Shown here piece by piece: positions 60,483-64,000 of a stretch of 64,000 bases of DNA. The notes under the pieces are model-generated. The model saw nothing but the letters and a program-made list of their open reading frames with translations, searched no databases and was not told where the DNA came from. The stretch's first letter is position 1, and the number at the start of each line of letters is the position of its first letter. The stretch is from Aristolochia californica. Taxonomy: Eukaryota > Streptophyta > Magnoliopsida > Piperales > Aristolochiaceae. The stretch is taken from the NCBI GenBank assembly GCA_029961685.1, contig JARWKL010000009.1, positions 23,493,237-23,557,236 of the forward strand, written 5' to 3'. The translations under genes were made by a program, and so were the position numbers.

Positions 60483-63400
60483 CTCCTCAACGAAGCAGTC
60501 CAATCTGGAATCAAGGGGAGATCATCGGATGACACGATCCATGGCGAGGGAACTCAACAACCTGATATCAGACAGGACCACCATCGGCGATTCCTCCTCT
60601 CCAGCTGATTTGCGCAACTCCATTGAAGAGATTCGGCTTGAATCCCAAGCACTTCGGAATGACAATGCAGCCATTCGAACTGAAATGCAAGAAATCAAGG
60701 AGGCTATTCTTCAAATTAATATGCACCTCGGTGAATGGGTTCCACGGGATGCTCCACTGCCGGGAAGTTCCAACAAACATTCTGATCATCCACCTATTAC
60801 TCCATCCCCAACGCCTCCTCTACACCCAACTCAGCCAATTCCAGGGGGAACTCACGGCAATAGCCATTCCACCGTGCCCAGGTATACAAAACTCGATTTC
60901 CCAATGTATGATGGGTCCTCGGACCCACTGATATGGTTACAATGGTGTGACCAATGTTTTTGGAACTAACAAACCCAGCTCGAGGACAGGGTTCCTTTAG
61001 CTGCCTTCCACATGCTCGACGTAGCACAGCTGTGGTATCACCAATTTAATTCTGAGCATTATGTGTATGATTGGGAAAATTTTAAAGATTACTTTACGTT
61101 GAGGTTTGGTCCACCAACACGCAGCAATCCTCTCGGGGATTTGGTCAATCTTAAGCAAACAGGTTCCATCGAGAATTATCATAAATAGTTTCAGGAAAGG
61201 CTTGTACCAGTTTGCGCGTCCCAGTCAATATGATCATTTGTTTACTGGCCTGGTTGAGGCACTTCGTCTAGAAGTTGAATTACATGACCACCCATTTTAA
61301 GCACATGCTATGAATTTGGCACATACACTGGATGCCAAGCAAAGAATTATGAAAGAATCTCTGGGGCGTAGACCCCCCTGACTAGGCCGAGTGGCACCAG
61401 GTGCCCCACCACCCCCCTCTACACCAGGGCCACCTCATTCCCATACATCAGAGACTACCAAGTCCACACGCCCCGCACAATATATTCAGCGCCTTTCCAA
61501 ATCAGAAATGGACTAGAGAAGGGCTCAAGGGTTGTGTTTTAATTGTGATGAAAAATACCTGTTGGGGCACTTATGCAAAAGGCTATTTTGGTTAGAGGTG
61601 GAGGATCCAGAGGATATCACACAACCAATGGAGGAGGAAGACACGGAAGTGGAAGAACCATCAATTTCCATTCAAGCCATGACGGTGTTACACAGCACCA
61701 ACACTATGCAGGTCCACGCTGACATCCAAAACCTCATGTTACTTGCACTAGTAGACTCGGACAGCACCCACAATTTCCTCAGCCATCTAGCAGCCCAACA
61801 GTTAGCTTGCCACTTCAGAACAATTCTGGCATTTCAGTCTCTATCGCTAATGGGGAAAAGGTTACCAACGTAGTGTTAAGCAGTTACATTTGTTATTGAA
61901 GGACACACCTTTGAGGCAGATTTTTTGGTCATTCCACTTGCAGGGTTTGATTTGGTATTGGGTAATAAATGGTTGCTGCAGTTGGGTCCGATTTTATGGG
62001 ATTTCAAGTCCCTTACTATGAGTTTTATGCAAGCTCACCAACAACTCACATTACATGGCACACATGACTAGTTACCATGCACTCTCCAGAATATCAAAGT
62101 TATGGACTCTAATTGTTGTTAGTTAAACTCACTCGTGACAGAATTTGCTGACTTATTTCAGGAGCCTGCTGCACTTCCGCCCATACAAGCATGTGATCAT
62201 CGTATCCGTTTAAAGTTGGGCACAGAGCCAGTAGTGGTGCATCCATACCGCTACCCACATTTTCAGAAAGATGAGATAGAGCGCCAATGTCAACATATGT
62301 TAGCTCAAGGAATTATTCAGCCCAGCCACTCACCATTTTCTTCGACATTGTTGTTGGTCAAAAAACATGACAACTCTTGGCACTTTTGTGTGAACTACAG
62401 AAAGCTCAACGCTCATACGGTAAAGGATAAATTTCCAATACCGGTGGTGGAAGAACTATTGCACGAGTTACATGGGGCAGAATTATTTACTAAGCTAGAC
62501 TTGAAATTCGGCTACTATCAGATTTGGGTACACCCTGATGATGTGGAGAAAACTGCATTTCGTACGCATCATGGTCATTATGAGTTCTTGGTTATGCCAT
62601 TTGGGCTTTCCAACGCCCCTTCCACCTTTTAGGCACTTATGTACAAGGTATTTTTCCCATTCTTACACAAATATGTTATGGTATTTTTTGATGATATATT
62701 AATATATAGTAAGAATTGGGAAGAGCACATTCAGCACTTGCGTCAGGTATTCAACCTCCTGCGTTCCCATCATTTATTCCTCAATAAATCCAAATGCGCT
62801 ATGAGTACCTCAGAGGTGGCTTATTTTTATCATGTCATCTCAGCCTCCAGGGTTAAAGTGGATACTAGAGAAATAAAAACAGTGATTGACTAGCCTATTC
62901 CGCATTCCATCACGGCTTTAAGGGGGTTTTTAGGTCTGGTCGGGTATTATAGGAAGTTCATCCGTGACTATGGCCAGATCGCGGCGCCGCTTACGAACTT
63001 ACTTAAGTGTAATACCTTCACATGGTCGGAGATAGCAGATTCCTCTTTTCAGTAGTTGAAACAAGCTTTAGCCTCTGCACCAGTTCTCCAACTACCAAAT
63101 TTTGAAGACCCGTTTGTTATTGAATGTGATGCTTCCAGAGGGGGCATTGGCCAGTCTTACAGCAGTACGCCCATCCCATAGCATAATTCAGCCGCCACCT
63201 TGCCCCACACCACCTAGTTGTGTATGAAAGGGAACTTATTGGCTTAGCCAAAGCCATTCAGCATTGGAGGCCCTATCTTTGGGGTCGACACTTCATGATC
63301 CAGATAGACCACTGCAGTTTGAAATACTTGTTGGAACAACGTATCACTCCTTCCCCACAGCAACATTAACTGAGTAAACTGATGAGGTTTGATTTCCAGT

Positions 63401-64000
63401 TGGAGTACAAACCAGGCCACCTTAAAAGGGGGGCAGATGCCCTATCTCGCTGGGATACGTTGGAACCACAACTACATGCTATCAGTCAACCCCAGGTTCT
63501 TTTGCTCGATTCAATCAGAGTTGAAATTCAGCAACATCCCGAGCTTATGGAATTGTATCAAAAATCGAGCAACGCACTATGGACAATAGTTTGGAAATTC
63601 AAGACCACCTCATATTGTATAAGAATTGCATTTATCTCCATCACACTTCCGCTCTACTCAGCAGCATTATATCTTCCTTTCACGGAAGCACTCATGAGGG
63701 CCTGTAGAAGACATATTTTCGTATTAGTCATGATTTCTATTGGAAGGGCATGAAACGTATGATAGTTGACTATGTATCTGCGTGCCAAGTTTTCCAATGG
63801 AACAATGCAGAATCCTTACACCTAGTAGGCCTGTTGCAACCTCTTCAGCTACCTTCACATGTATGGGCAAACATCTCCATGGATTTTATAGAAGGTCTTC
63901 CAAACTCTTCTGGAAAATCTATTATTTTGGTAGAGGTGGATAGTTTCTCCAAATATGGGCACTTCCTGGCCCTGGCGCATCCTTATATGGTGACACATGT
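60483..64000 (+). pseudogene. Ty3/gypsy gag-pol polyprotein, cut by the window end
   Basis: Gag starts at the ATG at 60529 (MTRSMARELNNLISD), has a retrotransposon gag domain (YTKLDFPMYDGSSDPLIWLQ, 60880-60945, to about 61190) and a CCHC-like knuckle CFNCDEKYLLGHLC (61532-61575). The protease reads ALVDSDSTHNFLS at about 61750; the active-site loop is normally DSGST. Reverse transcriptase runs from about 62135 (SPFSSTLLLVKKHD; FTKLDLKFGYYQI; FFDDILIYSKNW at about 62675). RNase H is about 63100-63450 and the integrase core starts near 63840 (WANISMDFIEGLPNSSG), running off the right edge. The protease-RT-RNaseH-integrase order identifies gypsy. In-frame stops at 60967, 61186, 62630, 62891 and 63053, plus frameshifts, break it. 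Its 5' part lies left of the hAT insertion. Confidence 0.9.

Overview
This is a stretch of plant nuclear genome. The evidence is a five-exon alpha-tubulin gene with GT-AG introns and an acidic tail ending in tyrosine, a plant-type AP2/ERF transcription factor, a pentatricopeptide-repeat (PPR) relic, TTTAGGG-type repeats, and a dense mass of plant copia, gypsy, hAT and PIF/Harbinger elements. The species cannot be named from sequence alone; a dicot or other broad-leaved plant is likely. Only two genes look functional: alpha-tubulin (8594-14283, +, TUA1-like) and an ERF factor (34772-35617, -, RAP2.11/ERN-like). Almost everything else is transposable-element sequence in various stages of decay.

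Layout. 1-7000: an eroded hAT relic (840-1800, -), then a non-coding LTR family in an internal-LTR-internal-LTR arrangement (3050-6905). 7000-14600: promoter, alpha-tubulin with a roughly 3 kb first intron, and a small hAT-like MITE in its last intron. 14570-15150: a PPR pseudogene on the minus strand. 15474-22640: a minus-strand copia tail whose 3' untranslated region is split by a 5.65 kb PIF/Harbinger element (16120-21771) carrying both Harbinger ORFs, a telomere-like tandem array and a 321-bp tandem repeat. 22640-26788: a plus-strand copia with its own 383-bp TRIM-like insertion (25615-25997) flanked by a perfect 5-bp duplication. 26840-28397: the 5' end of a minus-strand relative. 28398-33326: another copia with both LTRs.

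33327-37816 is the only fairly element-poor interval and holds the ERF gene. 37817-42968 is a non-coding LTR element interrupted by a second one (39119-41839), whose LTR start and 3' untranslated end match the coding copia family elsewhere in the window. 43470-54540 holds a copia LTR plus gag fragment (+) and two minus-strand copia copies separated by one LTR. 54905-60482 is a complete hAT element with matching 8-bp target duplications (CTCCTCAA); its transposase is broken only by one frameshift and one stop. It sits in the leader of a Ty3/gypsy element whose gag-PR-RT-RNaseH-integrase runs off the right end.

The main interest is the nesting history, the likely link between coding and non-coding LTR elements, the nearly intact hAT element, and odd structures inside elements. 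No new defence or metabolic system was found.
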